Of a stretch of DNA of 55,588 bases, positions 1-8,113 are shown in pieces (the stretch's first letter is position 1; the number at the start of each line of letters is the position of its first letter). The notes beneath the pieces were generated by a model, which worked only from the letters and a program-made list of their open reading frames with translations, was not told where the DNA came from and did not search any database. Position numbers and translations under genes: made by a program. This DNA comes from WQUF01 sp031549885 (GTDB taxonomy: Bacteria; Bacillota; Clostridia; Clostridiales; Clostridiaceae), in NCBI GenBank assembly GCA_031549885.1, contig JAVBPD010000054.1:1-55588 (forward strand), written 5' to 3'.

Positions 1-1086
1 TTTATATATCCTATCTTTTAGTTTGAGATTTTTATTTAAGCATCCACATTTTGAACATAGTTTTGATGATGGATAAAACCTATCTACTATCCTAAGCTCT
101 ATTTTATGAATTTTGCATTTATATTTTAATTTATTTCTAAATTCATAAAACTTCTGTCCTTGGATTGCTTTTGATAAATGCCTGTTTTTCATCATTCCCT
201 TAACATTTAAATCTTCAATTGTTATATGAGATGGCTTGGTTTTCACTATCTCATTTATAACTTGATTTACATGATTTTCTCTAATGTTGTTAAGCTTTTG
301 ATGTGTCACTTGCACTTTTCTTACTTGCTTTTGAATATTTTGTTTAGTAGCTTCTCCTTTTTTAATTTTATTTCTTTTCTTTAAACTTTCATATTTCCTT
401 GAAAGCTTTCTTTGCTGTCTTTTTAAGTATTTTTCTAATCCTTTGACTTTTTTTGTCTTATTTATATTTTTAAATGGTTCTTTTATATTTGAACATACTG
501 CAAAGTTATTTATTCCTAAATCTATTCCAATTCCTTCATTTTTTTCTTTAAATGAATGATCTTTTTCATCATCAATTATTGCTGACACATAATATCTTCC
601 TGCTTTTTGTGATACCGTCCCGCTTCTTATTATTTTATTTTGTGGTATATATCCCTTTTCCTTAAATTTTACAAATCCTATTGTTGGTATTTTAATCTTA
701 TGTCTTTCATATTGGATTTTTGATTTATCATCTGTTTTTACAAAATACATCTTTACACCTTGATCTTTTTTCTTTTTATATCTTGGAAACTTAGTTTTTT
801 TATTAAAAAATCCTCTAAATGCTGAGTCTGCATTCATTATGCTTTTTTTTACTGCTTTTGATGATACTTCTTTTATCCATGATTTTTCTGGGTTACTTGG
901 AATGTAATCATTATTTAACCATTTTGAAAAACTTTCACCAGAAACAAATTTACCAGATGTTTCATATATTTTTTTGTTATATGATATATAAAAATTGTAT
1001 ATGAATCTACACACCCCAATAGTCATATTGATTATTTTTTCTTGTTTTTTGCTAGGATCAATTTCTGTTTTGTATGCTCTATACAT
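1..1086 (-). CDS. tnpB: TnpB-family RNA-guided nuclease of an IS200/IS605- or IS607-type element, C-terminus beyond the window
   Basis: Seen: an uninterrupted frame of 362 codons runs from ATG at 1086 off the left edge, so the stop codon is missing from the window. RuvC motif I is GIDLG (Asp ~189), motif II is ITIEDLN (Glu ~291), and the first zinc-finger pair is CSKC (Cys ~344 and ~347). The second CxxC pair and last RuvC Asp lie outside. A GGAAGTGA ribosome site sits before the start. Family knowledge: TnpB is a guide-RNA directed DNA nuclease; its guide RNA normally overlaps the 3' end of the gene, which is not visible here. No tnpA transposase was seen near its 5' side, so it may be a solo TnpB element. 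The reading frame looks intact. Confidence 0.9.
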   Translation of the reverse strand, partial: MYRAYKTEIDPSKKQEKIINMTIGVCRFIYNFYISYNKKIYETSGKFVSGESFSKWLNNDYIPSNPEKSWIKEVSSKAVKKSIMNADSAFRGFFNKKTKFPRYKKKKDQGVKMYFVKTDDKSKIQYERHKIKIPTIGFVKFKEKGYIPQNKIIRSGTVSQKAGRYYVSAIIDDEKDHSFKEKNEGIGIDLGINNFAVCSNIKEPFKNINKTKKVKGLEKYLKRQQRKLSRKYESLKKRNKIKKGEATKQNIQKQVRKVQVTHQKLNNIRENHVNQVINEIVKTKPSHITIEDLNVKGMMKNRHLSKAIQGQKFYEFRNKLKYKCKIHKIELRIVDRFYPSSKLCSKCGCLNKNLKLKDRIYK

Positions 1087-1164
1087 TTTTTTATTTCACT
1101 TCCGTACTTTTATACTTTAAATACTTTATATTTCAATATATTTAACTATATTTTTATGAATTAT

Positions 1165-2256
1165 TCATAAACTCCTTGTTATATCTACATTTAAACAATA
1201 ATCCTCAATAATTTCCTTAGATGCTAAAAATCTTTGCTGGTGGATCTTAACAGCTTCAAGCGATGTACATTTTTCTCGTGACACTTTAAATCGTTCTTCA
1301 AGGGTTACTTTCGTTGTCCCAAGCACTAACTTATCAGCTAAATATAAAAGCTTTGCTTCAATTCCAGCTTCATTTGTAATATCATGATGAAATGCCACTA
1401 TTTTAGCAACTTCTGGGTATCCTTCGTTAATAAGTATCTGCTCCCCTATTTTAACATGATCACCTTCTAAATGTCTCGCTAAATCATGCAATTCACAGGA
1501 TGCCTTTAACAATTCTTTGTTTATTTTAATGTACGATATTTGAGATGCTAATTTCATAGCCACTTCACCTACTGCTATACAATGCCTCTTAACTTCTTCA
1601 GGTGTAGAATACTTTTTAAGTATTTGATCTAGTTCAAATTCATCTGGCCAAATAATTGGTTTTTTACCAAAAGATAAAACCTCAAATCCACCATCATCTA
1701 AAATCTTTAAAGTGTTGATGCAGCAATATGGCTGGCTAATATTTAAAACGTTACTTGGTTCAATATTAAGCAATTTACAAAGTGCTCCTTTATTTACACC
1801 GCTATGAGCTATAACAGCAATATCTCCATTGGAATTTTTTGCAATTTCACTCAAGCAGTTTATTAATCTATTACCTGCACATTCAAAGCTTTCACCATTT
1901 GGCGGTGGCACAATATATGGATATTCACCTCTTTTTTCATATAGATCTCTATACTTAGTTTTTATTTCTTGAAATGTCATGTTTTCCCACTCACCTACAT
2001 CCATTTCACGTAAATTATCGTAAATTGTTATGGGAATCCGCCCTTTAGACATAATTTCTGCAGTTTGTATACATCTTTTTAAAGGGCTTGAAAATATGGA
2101 TATTACCAAAGTCTCCTTTAACCATTTGCTTAACTGTTCCGATTGATAAATGCCAGCTTTACCAAGTGGCAAATCTGTTTTTGATATGCAACGCCTTGGA
2201 CCTTCTTGAACTTCTGGTTCTCCATGTCTAATAAGGTATAACAATCTCATTGGCAT
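1165..2256 (-). CDS. Histidine phosphatase / HD-domain fusion protein
   Basis: Two enzyme domains in one 363-aa chain. Residues ~4-200 are a phosphoglycerate-mutase-like histidine phosphatase: catalytic RHGEP near the N-terminus, SSPLKRC, and the second histidine in AVIAHSGVNKG. Residues ~220-350 form an HD phosphohydrolase: HCIAVGEVA, ELHDLARH, FHHD and YLADKL match the metal-binding H...HD...HH...D order. The start was chosen at ATG 2256, behind an AGAGG site; a second Met two codons later would serve equally. Family knowledge: both domains hydrolyse phosphomonoesters or nucleotides; similar fusions occur in clostridia. The substrate cannot be read from the sequence. The neighbours give no pathway context. 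Confidence 0.85.
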   Translation of the reverse strand: MPMRLLYLIRHGEPEVQEGPRRCISKTDLPLGKAGIYQSEQLSKWLKETLVISIFSSPLKRCIQTAEIMSKGRIPITIYDNLREMDVGEWENMTFQEIKTKYRDLYEKRGEYPYIVPPPNGESFECAGNRLINCLSEIAKNSNGDIAVIAHSGVNKGALCKLLNIEPSNVLNISQPYCCINTLKILDDGGFEVLSFGKKPIIWPDEFELDQILKKYSTPEEVKRHCIAVGEVAMKLASQISYIKINKELLKASCELHDLARHLEGDHVKIGEQILINEGYPEVAKIVAFHHDITNEAGIEAKLLYLADKLVLGTTKVTLEERFKVSREKCTSLEAVKIHQQRFLASKEIIEDYCLNVDITRSL

Positions 2257-2274
2257 ACTATAAACCTCTATAAC

Positions 2275-2412
2275 TCATATTTTCATATTTTGATATTTAG
2301 GCAAAACTTCTAAAAGAGGTATATATGCTGAAATTACACCATCTGATATTGCTGTTATAAAACCAACAACTTTATTATTAATATCATCAATATTAGAACT
2401 ATATCTTATCAT
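2275..2412 (-). pseudogene. Short remnant of a GNAT-family acetyltransferase
   Basis: A 45-codon frame with ATG at 2412 and a GGAG-like ribosome site encodes VVGFITAISDGVISAYIPLL and then EVLPKYQ. That pattern is the central strand pair leading into the acetyl-CoA loop of GNAT acetyltransferases. The frame stops just where the Q/RxxGxG/A loop should begin, and the first strands are also missing. Only about a third of a normal 140-150 residue domain remains, so it cannot bind acetyl-CoA. I infer a decayed gene, truncated at both ends. It might still be translated as a short peptide. Confidence 0.6.
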
Positions 2413-2535
2413 TTTCACTCCACACCTTTTTAAAGATATTATATCAAAAATAAACTGTGATATTTTAAAGTTGAATTAAAATCCAAATAAATTTATACTT
2501 AATTTATTAGTTTTAATATTATAAGGAGATTTGCT

Positions 2536-2814
2536 ATGGATAATAAGAAATATGAAGAATTAGAAATGACCATAATACATACAACAATAAATGACTTTGA
2601 AAAATTTATTGAATTTATAATTTCAGAAAAACCAATTCTATCAGTAAAAAAAGCTATGCTTGGTAAAAATGATTGCTTTAAATTAAACTCTATGCTTAAA
2701 AATAAAAGAGATGTTACTGCTCCCAATTACACCCAGTTGCAATATCCTATAATTGACTTAATGGTTAATATAGCTTTAGATGGCAAACTTTTTATAAAAT
2801 CAAATAATGAATAA
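2536..2814 (+). CDS. Small protein of unknown function, first gene of a ParB-like pair
   Basis: A 92-aa charged, mostly helical-looking protein with no signal peptide or membrane segment. A clear AAGGAG ribosome site stands nine bases before ATG, which favours this strand over the overlapping reverse frame. Its last eight bases overlap the start of the next gene, so the two are probably translationally coupled and act together. I do not recognise a domain. A role as a partner or adaptor of the ParB-like protein is inference from the overlap only. Confidence 0.65.
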   Translation: MDNKKYEELEMTIIHTTINDFEKFIEFIISEKPILSVKKAMLGKNDCFKLNSMLKNKRDVTAPNYTQLQYPIIDLMVNIALDGKLFIKSNNE

Positions 2815-3448
2815 TGAATATGGTCATGAAATTAATATAGAAGAAATGAATCTTAATATTGATTTAGAAAATTTAAAAAGCCGTAATGAAATTAGAAAAG
2901 ACTTGATTTTAAATGATACAATTAAATATTCAAACACCATAGAATTTATAAAATTAAACAATCTTGTGGAAATTGACCCTTCTATCAATTTTTTTGACTA
3001 TCCAGATAATGAGGAATTTTTAGACCTCGTTTCATCTATTGAACATTTTTCAATAATAAATCCCCTTCTTGTCATAAAAAATGAAAGTGATAACGAATAT
3101 ACAGTAGTAAGTGGCCGAAGCAGGCTCCTAGCACTGCGTAGCCTTTATAAAAATAGCAAAGATGATAAATTTTTATCTGCTCCGTGTATAATATTAGATA
3201 GCAAAATAAGTCCTAGCCTAATTCAAGGTATAATCATTTCTACAAATTTAAAATACAGAAAAATCTCAAGAGAAAATCTAATAAAATCCATATTAAAGTT
3301 AAATGGAAAAGGAAGCAAAAATTGTATAAAAATAAGAGTTAATGAAATGCATATGGCACACTATTTAAATAGAGGATATGTGACCCAAAGCACTTTAGAT
3401 AAAATAATTAAAAAAGATAAGAATGTAGATTTAAGCACTTTGTTATAA
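2807..3448 (+). CDS. ParB/Srx-fold protein, short form
   Basis: 213 aa. A ParB-like N-domain is visible at residues ~45-140: an E/D-rich lead-in (DNEEFLDLVSSIEHFSIINPLLV), then the box-like VVSGRSRLLAL that corresponds to the GxRRxxA motif of ParB/sulfiredoxin folds. The C-terminal ~70 residues may be a short HTH-like region (NRGYVTQSTLDKIIK). It shares layout with the 384-aa ParB-like protein at 29538-30659. ParB boxes bind CTP in chromosome-segregation ParB, and some relatives are nucleases or adaptors; neither activity can be assigned here. There is no parA next to it, which argues against plasmid or chromosome partitioning. Confidence 0.7.
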   Translation: MNNEYGHEINIEEMNLNIDLENLKSRNEIRKDLILNDTIKYSNTIEFIKLNNLVEIDPSINFFDYPDNEEFLDLVSSIEHFSIINPLLVIKNESDNEYTVVSGRSRLLALRSLYKNSKDDKFLSAPCIILDSKISPSLIQGIIISTNLKYRKISRENLIKSILKLNGKGSKNCIKIRVNEMHMAHYLNRGYVTQSTLDKIIKKDKNVDLSTLL

Positions 3449-3991
3449 TTCAGGATATATAATATTAATTTTCATAAAATAATTTAATAAATATAAACTT
3501 AATACAGAAATCAAACCTGTTTTTTTTAAAAATAAAAAAAAGAGATTTAATTGGCGTATGTTAAAACACAAAGTCGTTAAACTAACTTTACAAAACCATA
3601 CCCATCATCAGTTATAATACGGTATTTAACACTACATTTTAAGTTAATATACTTAAGACAAATTTGTACTTAAATAATCTCAAAATCAAAACTATATCTT
3701 ATTATTTTTACTTTATACCTTTTTTTGGTATGCAATATATACTGCGCAAAATCGTGTATATTTGTACCTTGTATATTTTACGCAGAGAAGGAAGACTGCT
3801 TGGTTATCGCTATATCTTTTTTCTCTCTGCAAACTTCTATATACAGTTATCAATGAACGATTTATAATATATTATAGTGCATTTTCATATTTGTAATATC
3901 GAAATGCAATTCATCTCACCACTTATAGAAGTGTGAGACTTCTTACATTAAATGGTTAAACAAAACTTTTAAAAATGAAAGGTGTAAGGGC
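3449..3991. other. 540-base non-coding stretch rich in hairpins
   Basis: No convincing gene. Several inverted repeats are visible. CTGCGCAAAAT (3742-3752) pairs with ATTTTACGCAG (3775-3785), one mismatch. GCAGAGA (3782-3788) pairs with TCTCTGC (3824-3830) and shares four bases with the first stem, so both cannot form at full length. GCATTT (3879-3884) pairs with AAATGC (3902-3907). TCTCAC (3914-3919) pairs with GTGAGA (3933-3938), with an inner ACTT/AAGT stem. This could be a structured leader of the gene at 3992, the end of a lost mobile element, or chance; I do not recognise a known RNA class. Confidence 0.4.
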
Positions 3992-4585
3992 ATGATTATA
4001 AATTCAAAAAATATTGCAACCCACAATTTAAACTCAGACATTACTGTAAACGATAAATATATACTCATACTGCTCACAAAGTACCCTGGTTTTATGGCCA
4101 AATTCTTAAACTTTATACCGCGTTGGTACTTTACTCATGCTTCTATTGGAATAAATGATTCCACAGATACATTTTTTAGCTTTGTGACAAAGGGATTTCG
4201 CATTGAAATTCCACACAAACACCCTACAGCAAAACAAAAAGATGTTCCATGTGAGCTTTATCGAATTCCAGTTTCTGACCATGTATATACAAAAGTAAAA
4301 CACCTTCTGGAATTTTATAACAACAATTCTAGAAAATATAGATTCAGCTACATTGGTGTATTCATGTGCATTATGCGCATTGCATATAGAGCAAATAATT
4401 ATTATTTTTGCTCACAGTTTGTAGCTGAAGTCTTAGAATCTACTAAAGTTATGAAGTTAAAAAAACATAGTTCGCTTTATACACCCGATGATTTTTCTCG
4501 TATAGCCAATTTGCAATGTGTATTTAAGGGAACGCTAAAAATACTTGTAAATTCCCCTAAAATTAATATTTATTCACCATATTAA
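3992..4585 (+). CDS. Permuted NlpC/P60-like (YiiX/YebB-type) papain-fold protein
   Basis: 197 aa without a signal peptide. The order of catalytic elements is the permuted one: a histidine strand first (WYFTHASIGIN), then, about 110 residues later, the cysteine helix (YYFCSQFVAEVL). This His-before-Cys arrangement is typical of the YiiX/LRAT-like branch of the NlpC/P60 superfamily, which includes cysteine amidases and acyltransferases acting on peptides or lipids. The ILILLTKYPGF segment near the N-terminus fits the first strand. The AAGGTGTAAGGGC stretch before ATG supports the start. Substrate is unknown; neighbours are unrelated. Confidence 0.75.
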   Translation: MIINSKNIATHNLNSDITVNDKYILILLTKYPGFMAKFLNFIPRWYFTHASIGINDSTDTFFSFVTKGFRIEIPHKHPTAKQKDVPCELYRIPVSDHVYTKVKHLLEFYNNNSRKYRFSYIGVFMCIMRIAYRANNYYFCSQFVAEVLESTKVMKLKKHSSLYTPDDFSRIANLQCVFKGTLKILVNSPKINIYSPY

Positions 4586-4703
4586 GTTTGATGAATGATT
4601 AAATACAAGCTATATAGATTATATTTCTACTAAAATACGTCGATAATTAATTTATATTATTGGCATTAACAGCTGTTCTCATTCATATAATTTACTATTT
4701 AGT

Positions 4704-5444
4704 ATGGACGGTGAAATTGTGAATAAAGAAGATTTAATGTTTTGGACTGATATATTGTCTGATCATGCTTTTTTTCAAATTAATGCATTTTCTCCTAAAG
4801 AAGAAAAACATATTAATATAGCAAAGCAATTTTATACGATTTTTAAGACAGCAAACCATCATGTTTCAAAGGAAGGTATAAATATAGATTTAGATTCATT
4901 AGAAAATCAAGTTAAAAATTTCATTTCCTTTAAAAAGAATATAGTCTATGAGCTTTTAAATCGCAATATTTTAATTAATTTCTCTCCAAGTTTTATAAAC
5001 CATATGATAAATGAGGCTAAAGAATTTGAAAGTTTATTTCATTATGATTCTCCTAAAGATACGAAAAATCCGCCAGTTTATATAAAACATTGGATCTTGG
5101 ATGCTTCTGGCCACGCATCTACTATTATGGGATCTTTAGATGCAGCTGAAACTTCATATATAAACAGTGCGGAATTTTATAAAATAAAATTTGATAAATT
5201 GCATAAAAAAGTTTCTGAAATGGAAATGATTCATGATAATCTTAAATCTCAAATGGACTATGATCATTTAATAAATGAAATAATAGTATCATTGGATAAA
5301 TTTATTACACTTTGCGAAAATTTAGGAAAACTTTTAGATAGATGTAAGATTATGTCTATGGGAACATTTAGTCCTATGGTAACTTCACATTTTGTAAAAG
5401 AACATATTTATTTTATTGATAAATTGAGAACATTTATACCATAA
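4704..5444 (+). CDS. DUF2935-like helical protein
   Basis: 246 aa, all-helical appearance. It opens with DLMFWTDILSDHAFF, matching the FW..(I)L..HA.F signature that I associate with DUF2935 proteins of bacilli and clostridia (a ferritin-like four-helix fold with candidate metal-binding His/Glu). A second copy-like region contains HWILDASGHASTIMGSLDAAE, the expected internal repeat. The usual function is unknown. The ATG at 4704 has a weak ribosome site; a GTG at 4719 is an alternative. The gene ends in a bidirectional terminator shared with the convergent transporter gene. Confidence 0.7.
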   Translation: MDGEIVNKEDLMFWTDILSDHAFFQINAFSPKEEKHINIAKQFYTIFKTANHHVSKEGINIDLDSLENQVKNFISFKKNIVYELLNRNILINFSPSFINHMINEAKEFESLFHYDSPKDTKNPPVYIKHWILDASGHASTIMGSLDAAETSYINSAEFYKIKFDKLHKKVSEMEMIHDNLKSQMDYDHLINEIIVSLDKFITLCENLGKLLDRCKIMSMGTFSPMVTSHFVKEHIYFIDKLRTFIP

Positions 5445-5502
5445 TAATGTGAAAAGGCTCTTATTAGAAAGTTATTCTAAACAAGAGCCTTTTTACATTA
5501 TT
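5443..5502. terminator. Bidirectional intrinsic terminator between convergent genes
   Basis: AATAATGT and ACATTATT bracket AAAAGGCTCTT / AAGAGCCTTTTT with an inner TTAGAA/TTCTAA stem. T runs occur on both strands. The structure overlaps the stop codons of both the DUF2935-like gene (5444) and the MFS gene (5498), so one hairpin serves both. Confidence 0.9.
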
Positions 5503-6685
5503 TATCTTTGCTCACATGAAAACGAGCATAAACACTTAACAAAATAATACCTACAGCACCGATAAAATAACGGGATTGTGCTGACCCATTGGCAATAGAA
5601 GAAGAAAGAGGATTTAACAATATAGGTGATAAGAACATACCAACATTAACACAAGATAGAAAAACAGTCATTGCAAAGGTTGCAGCAGACGGTTCCACTG
5701 CCTGAGCAGTTCGAAACAAACATGTAGGCATGCAAAGAGAAAAACCAAAACCACAAACACCAGCACCTATATATAACATTATAGGCGATACAGATAATCC
5801 CATAATAAGCATACCAACACAAACCACTGCTAAAGCTGATGGCAATACCCATTTCTTAAAGAGTCCTACTAATCTTCCATAAGTAAGACCTACCAATATA
5901 CCAATTCCTGTCATAACTGAACCTGCAATACCTGCAACAGCTGCATTACCTATTGATCTTTCTGCAACTAATACTGAATTGTTTGTATTTAACACACCAA
6001 AAAATATACCATATAAAAGAATTATTCCAGACATTATAAAGACTTCTTTTGTTAATTTTGCTTTTGGTGCTGTACTTTGCTCAGCATGAATAGAACGTGC
6101 TCTTTGATAGTCATTTGGTATGCATAGCATGCTAATGATTAAAATCAAAAGAGGATAAATGAATATTAAATATGTTTTATTCCAGGCACTTACACAGAGC
6201 AATCCACCTATTGTAGAAAGCATCATTGCTCCAAAGTTAATAAAAGCTGACTGCTTGCCCATTAAATCTCCTGCTTCAGGTCCGCTAAAATAATCAGTGA
6301 TTAATCCTGTTGATGTGGGTATCACAAAACCATTACCAATGCCTATTAAAACGCTTATTGCAATTAAAAATGAAAGCGAGGGTTGTATAAATGCGGGAAT
6401 TATTCCACACACCCCCATAATTCCAAGGCCAATTAAAAGAGGTATTTTTTTTCCTGTTTTATGAGATGATGAACCCACTACAAGCTGAACTGGTATGCAG
6501 ACAAGTGATGGAATAGTAACTAGTAACATGATTGTAGTTGGAGCAGCTCCTGTGAAGTAGGCAATCATTGGAGCAATTGCAACTGCAATTCCCATTATTG
6601 ACATTTGTACAGAAGATGATGCTAAGATCCCAGCTTTAATTAAAAACTTTCCTTTCTTTGTTTCCAAATTCTTCGCTGTTTGCAT
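5498..6685 (-). CDS. Major facilitator superfamily transporter
   Basis: 395 aa, about 12 hydrophobic segments alternating with short charged loops. The loop after TM2 (GSSSHKTGKKIPLLIGLG) is a relaxed MFS motif A. The hydrophilic linker around residue 190-215 (PNDYQRARSIHAEQ...) fits the central cytoplasmic loop between the two six-helix halves. It is divergent from the methyltransferase operon at 7096, so uptake of a methylated substrate or export of its product is a reasonable inference, but not shown. The ribosome site before ATG 6685 is weak, so the exact start is uncertain. A TnpB scrap lies about 80 bases upstream of this start. Confidence 0.85.
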   Translation of the reverse strand: MQTAKNLETKKGKFLIKAGILASSSVQMSIMGIAVAIAPMIAYFTGAAPTTIMLLVTIPSLVCIPVQLVVGSSSHKTGKKIPLLIGLGIMGVCGIIPAFIQPSLSFLIAISVLIGIGNGFVIPTSTGLITDYFSGPEAGDLMGKQSAFINFGAMMLSTIGGLLCVSAWNKTYLIFIYPLLILIISMLCIPNDYQRARSIHAEQSTAPKAKLTKEVFIMSGIILLYGIFFGVLNTNNSVLVAERSIGNAAVAGIAGSVMTGIGILVGLTYGRLVGLFKKWVLPSALAVVCVGMLIMGLSVSPIMLYIGAGVCGFGFSLCMPTCLFRTAQAVEPSAATFAMTVFLSCVNVGMFLSPILLNPLSSSIANGSAQSRYFIGAVGIILLSVYARFHVSKDK

Positions 6686-6768
6686 GTTACATGTGCCACT
6701 AAAATATAAACAAAATATTCATTGATTAAAAGTTAGTTATTATTTAATTTATATAAAACTTAATCCAT

Positions 6769-6813
6769 TTTTGAATATTTTGTTTAGCAGCTTCTCCTTT
6801 CATAATTTTATTT
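6769..6813 (-). pseudogene. 45-base relic of a TnpB gene
   Basis: Positions 6769-6813 match 329-373 of the TnpB gene at the window start, 42 of 45 bases by eye. Read in the same frame they give NKIMKGEAAKQNIQK against NKIKKGEATKQNIQK. Nothing else of TnpB is visible around it. I infer the scar of an old, largely deleted element in the divergent promoter region between the transporter and the methyltransferase operon. Confidence 0.7.
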
Positions 6814-7095
6814 TAATATATGCAAAATCGGTTACATATATAATAACATATATTAAAACTAATGAAAATAGTTAAATATAAAAGGTAATAATTATAACTA
6901 AAACTTATTTAAATATTAACCTAATTTATATCTTATATGTTCAAACATATTATAGTAAATGTTTTCTTTCAATATTGTATTTTCTTATTTAATATAATAT
7001 ACTAAATTTAATTAAAATTCTAGCGCCTATCCTTGTAGGCAGTCCCATTATCTATATATAAATTGTATAAATATGCACAGTTAGGAGGTCTCAAA
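6814..7095. other. AT-rich divergent intergenic region upstream of the methyltransferase operon
   Basis: Mostly A+T. It contains GGTTACATAT (6830-6839) followed by ATAATAAC, a GTTA...TAAC palindrome resembling the lacI-type operator at 18189-18207. A small GCCTA/TAGGC hairpin lies near 7024-7042, and an AGGAGG ribosome site directly before the methyltransferase start. I saw no cobalamin riboswitch core. Confidence 0.45.
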
Positions 7096-8085
7096 ATGTT
7101 AAGTATTAAACAAAATCTTTTAGAGACAATTCGTGGAGGAAATCCAGATCGATTTGTCAATCAGTATGAATATCTGCCTTTGCTTTATGATCCTATACTT
7201 CTTGGTGTTTTTGGAAATATAAAAAGAGGTGGTCCTCCTGAAAAGAATGGATGGGGTGTAACCATAATGTGGGCCGAAGAGCTTCCAGGACCATTTCCTG
7301 TTCATGATGAAGATGTAAAGGTAGTAAAGGATATAACACGTTGGAAAGAAGTTGTTAAGGCTCCAAAAATCAAATACTCAGAAGATGAATGGGCTCCATT
7401 TGTAGAAATTGCATCAAAAATGGATAGAAATGAACTATTCCCTGCTTCATTTGTGGCTCCAGGATTATTTGAGAAGCTACATTATCTTATGGGTATGGAA
7501 GACTGCCTAATTAATTTTCATGAAGAGCCAGAAGCTATGCATGAAATGATTGACTTTTTTGTTGATTGGGAAATATCCGCTGCAAAGGAAGTGTGTGATC
7601 ATTTACATCCTACTGCACTTTTCCATCATGACGATTGGGGAACTCAAATTTCATCATTTATTTCACCTAAAATGTTTGATGAATTCTTTACTTCTGCCTA
7701 TAAAAAAATTTATAGTTTTTGGAAAGCAAATGGCGTAGAATTAATAGTACATCACAGTGATTCATATGCAGCGAATCTTGTCCCATCTATGATTGAAATG
7801 GGAATAGATATATGGCAAGGTGTTATGTCCACAAATGATGTTCCTGCACTTGTTAAACAATATGGAGGAAAAATATCTTTCCAAGGTGGAATTGATAATG
7901 GTATAGTTGATAGAATTGATTGGACTAAAGAAAATATCGCAAAACATGTAGAAGAAATTTGTAAAGCCTGTGGCAAGCATTATTTTATTCCAAATACAAC
8001 TATGGGTGGACCTGAAAGCACATATCCAGGTGTTTATGAAACTGTTACAGAGGAAATAAACAAAATGAGCAAAATTATGTTTTGA
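7096..8085 (+). CDS. Uroporphyrinogen-decarboxylase-fold corrinoid methyltransferase
   Basis: First gene of a three-gene methyl-transfer operon. The 329-aa protein has the UroD-like TIM-barrel layout of MtaA/CmuA/MtbA and of several demethylase methyltransferases. Candidate metal or substrate residues include LFHHDDWGTQ (mid-protein) and IVHHSDSYAAN, and the C-terminal GKHYFIPNTTMGGPESTYPG loop. The start is placed at the second Met (7096) because AGGAGG lies nine bases before it; the longer frame from 7063 has no such site. By analogy it either moves a methyl group from a methylated substrate onto the corrinoid protein or off it. The substrate is unknown. Confidence 0.85.
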   Translation: MLSIKQNLLETIRGGNPDRFVNQYEYLPLLYDPILLGVFGNIKRGGPPEKNGWGVTIMWAEELPGPFPVHDEDVKVVKDITRWKEVVKAPKIKYSEDEWAPFVEIASKMDRNELFPASFVAPGLFEKLHYLMGMEDCLINFHEEPEAMHEMIDFFVDWEISAAKEVCDHLHPTALFHHDDWGTQISSFISPKMFDEFFTSAYKKIYSFWKANGVELIVHHSDSYAANLVPSMIEMGIDIWQGVMSTNDVPALVKQYGGKISFQGGIDNGIVDRIDWTKENIAKHVEEICKACGKHYFIPNTTMGGPESTYPGVYETVTEEINKMSKIMF

Positions 8086-8113
8086 TAAAATTTTAAACAT
8101 TAGGAGGGATATT

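Noticed and set aside
819..1004. A 61-codon plus-strand frame
   Set aside because: It is antisense to the TnpB gene, which carries the RuvC and zinc-finger motifs.
3664..3867. A 67-codon frame in the intergenic region
   Set aside because: No clear ribosome site, low complexity, and it runs through strong hairpins. Treated as non-coding.
6814..7095. Cobalamin riboswitch before the corrinoid operon
   Set aside because: The conserved B12-box and core were not seen; only a small hairpin is present.
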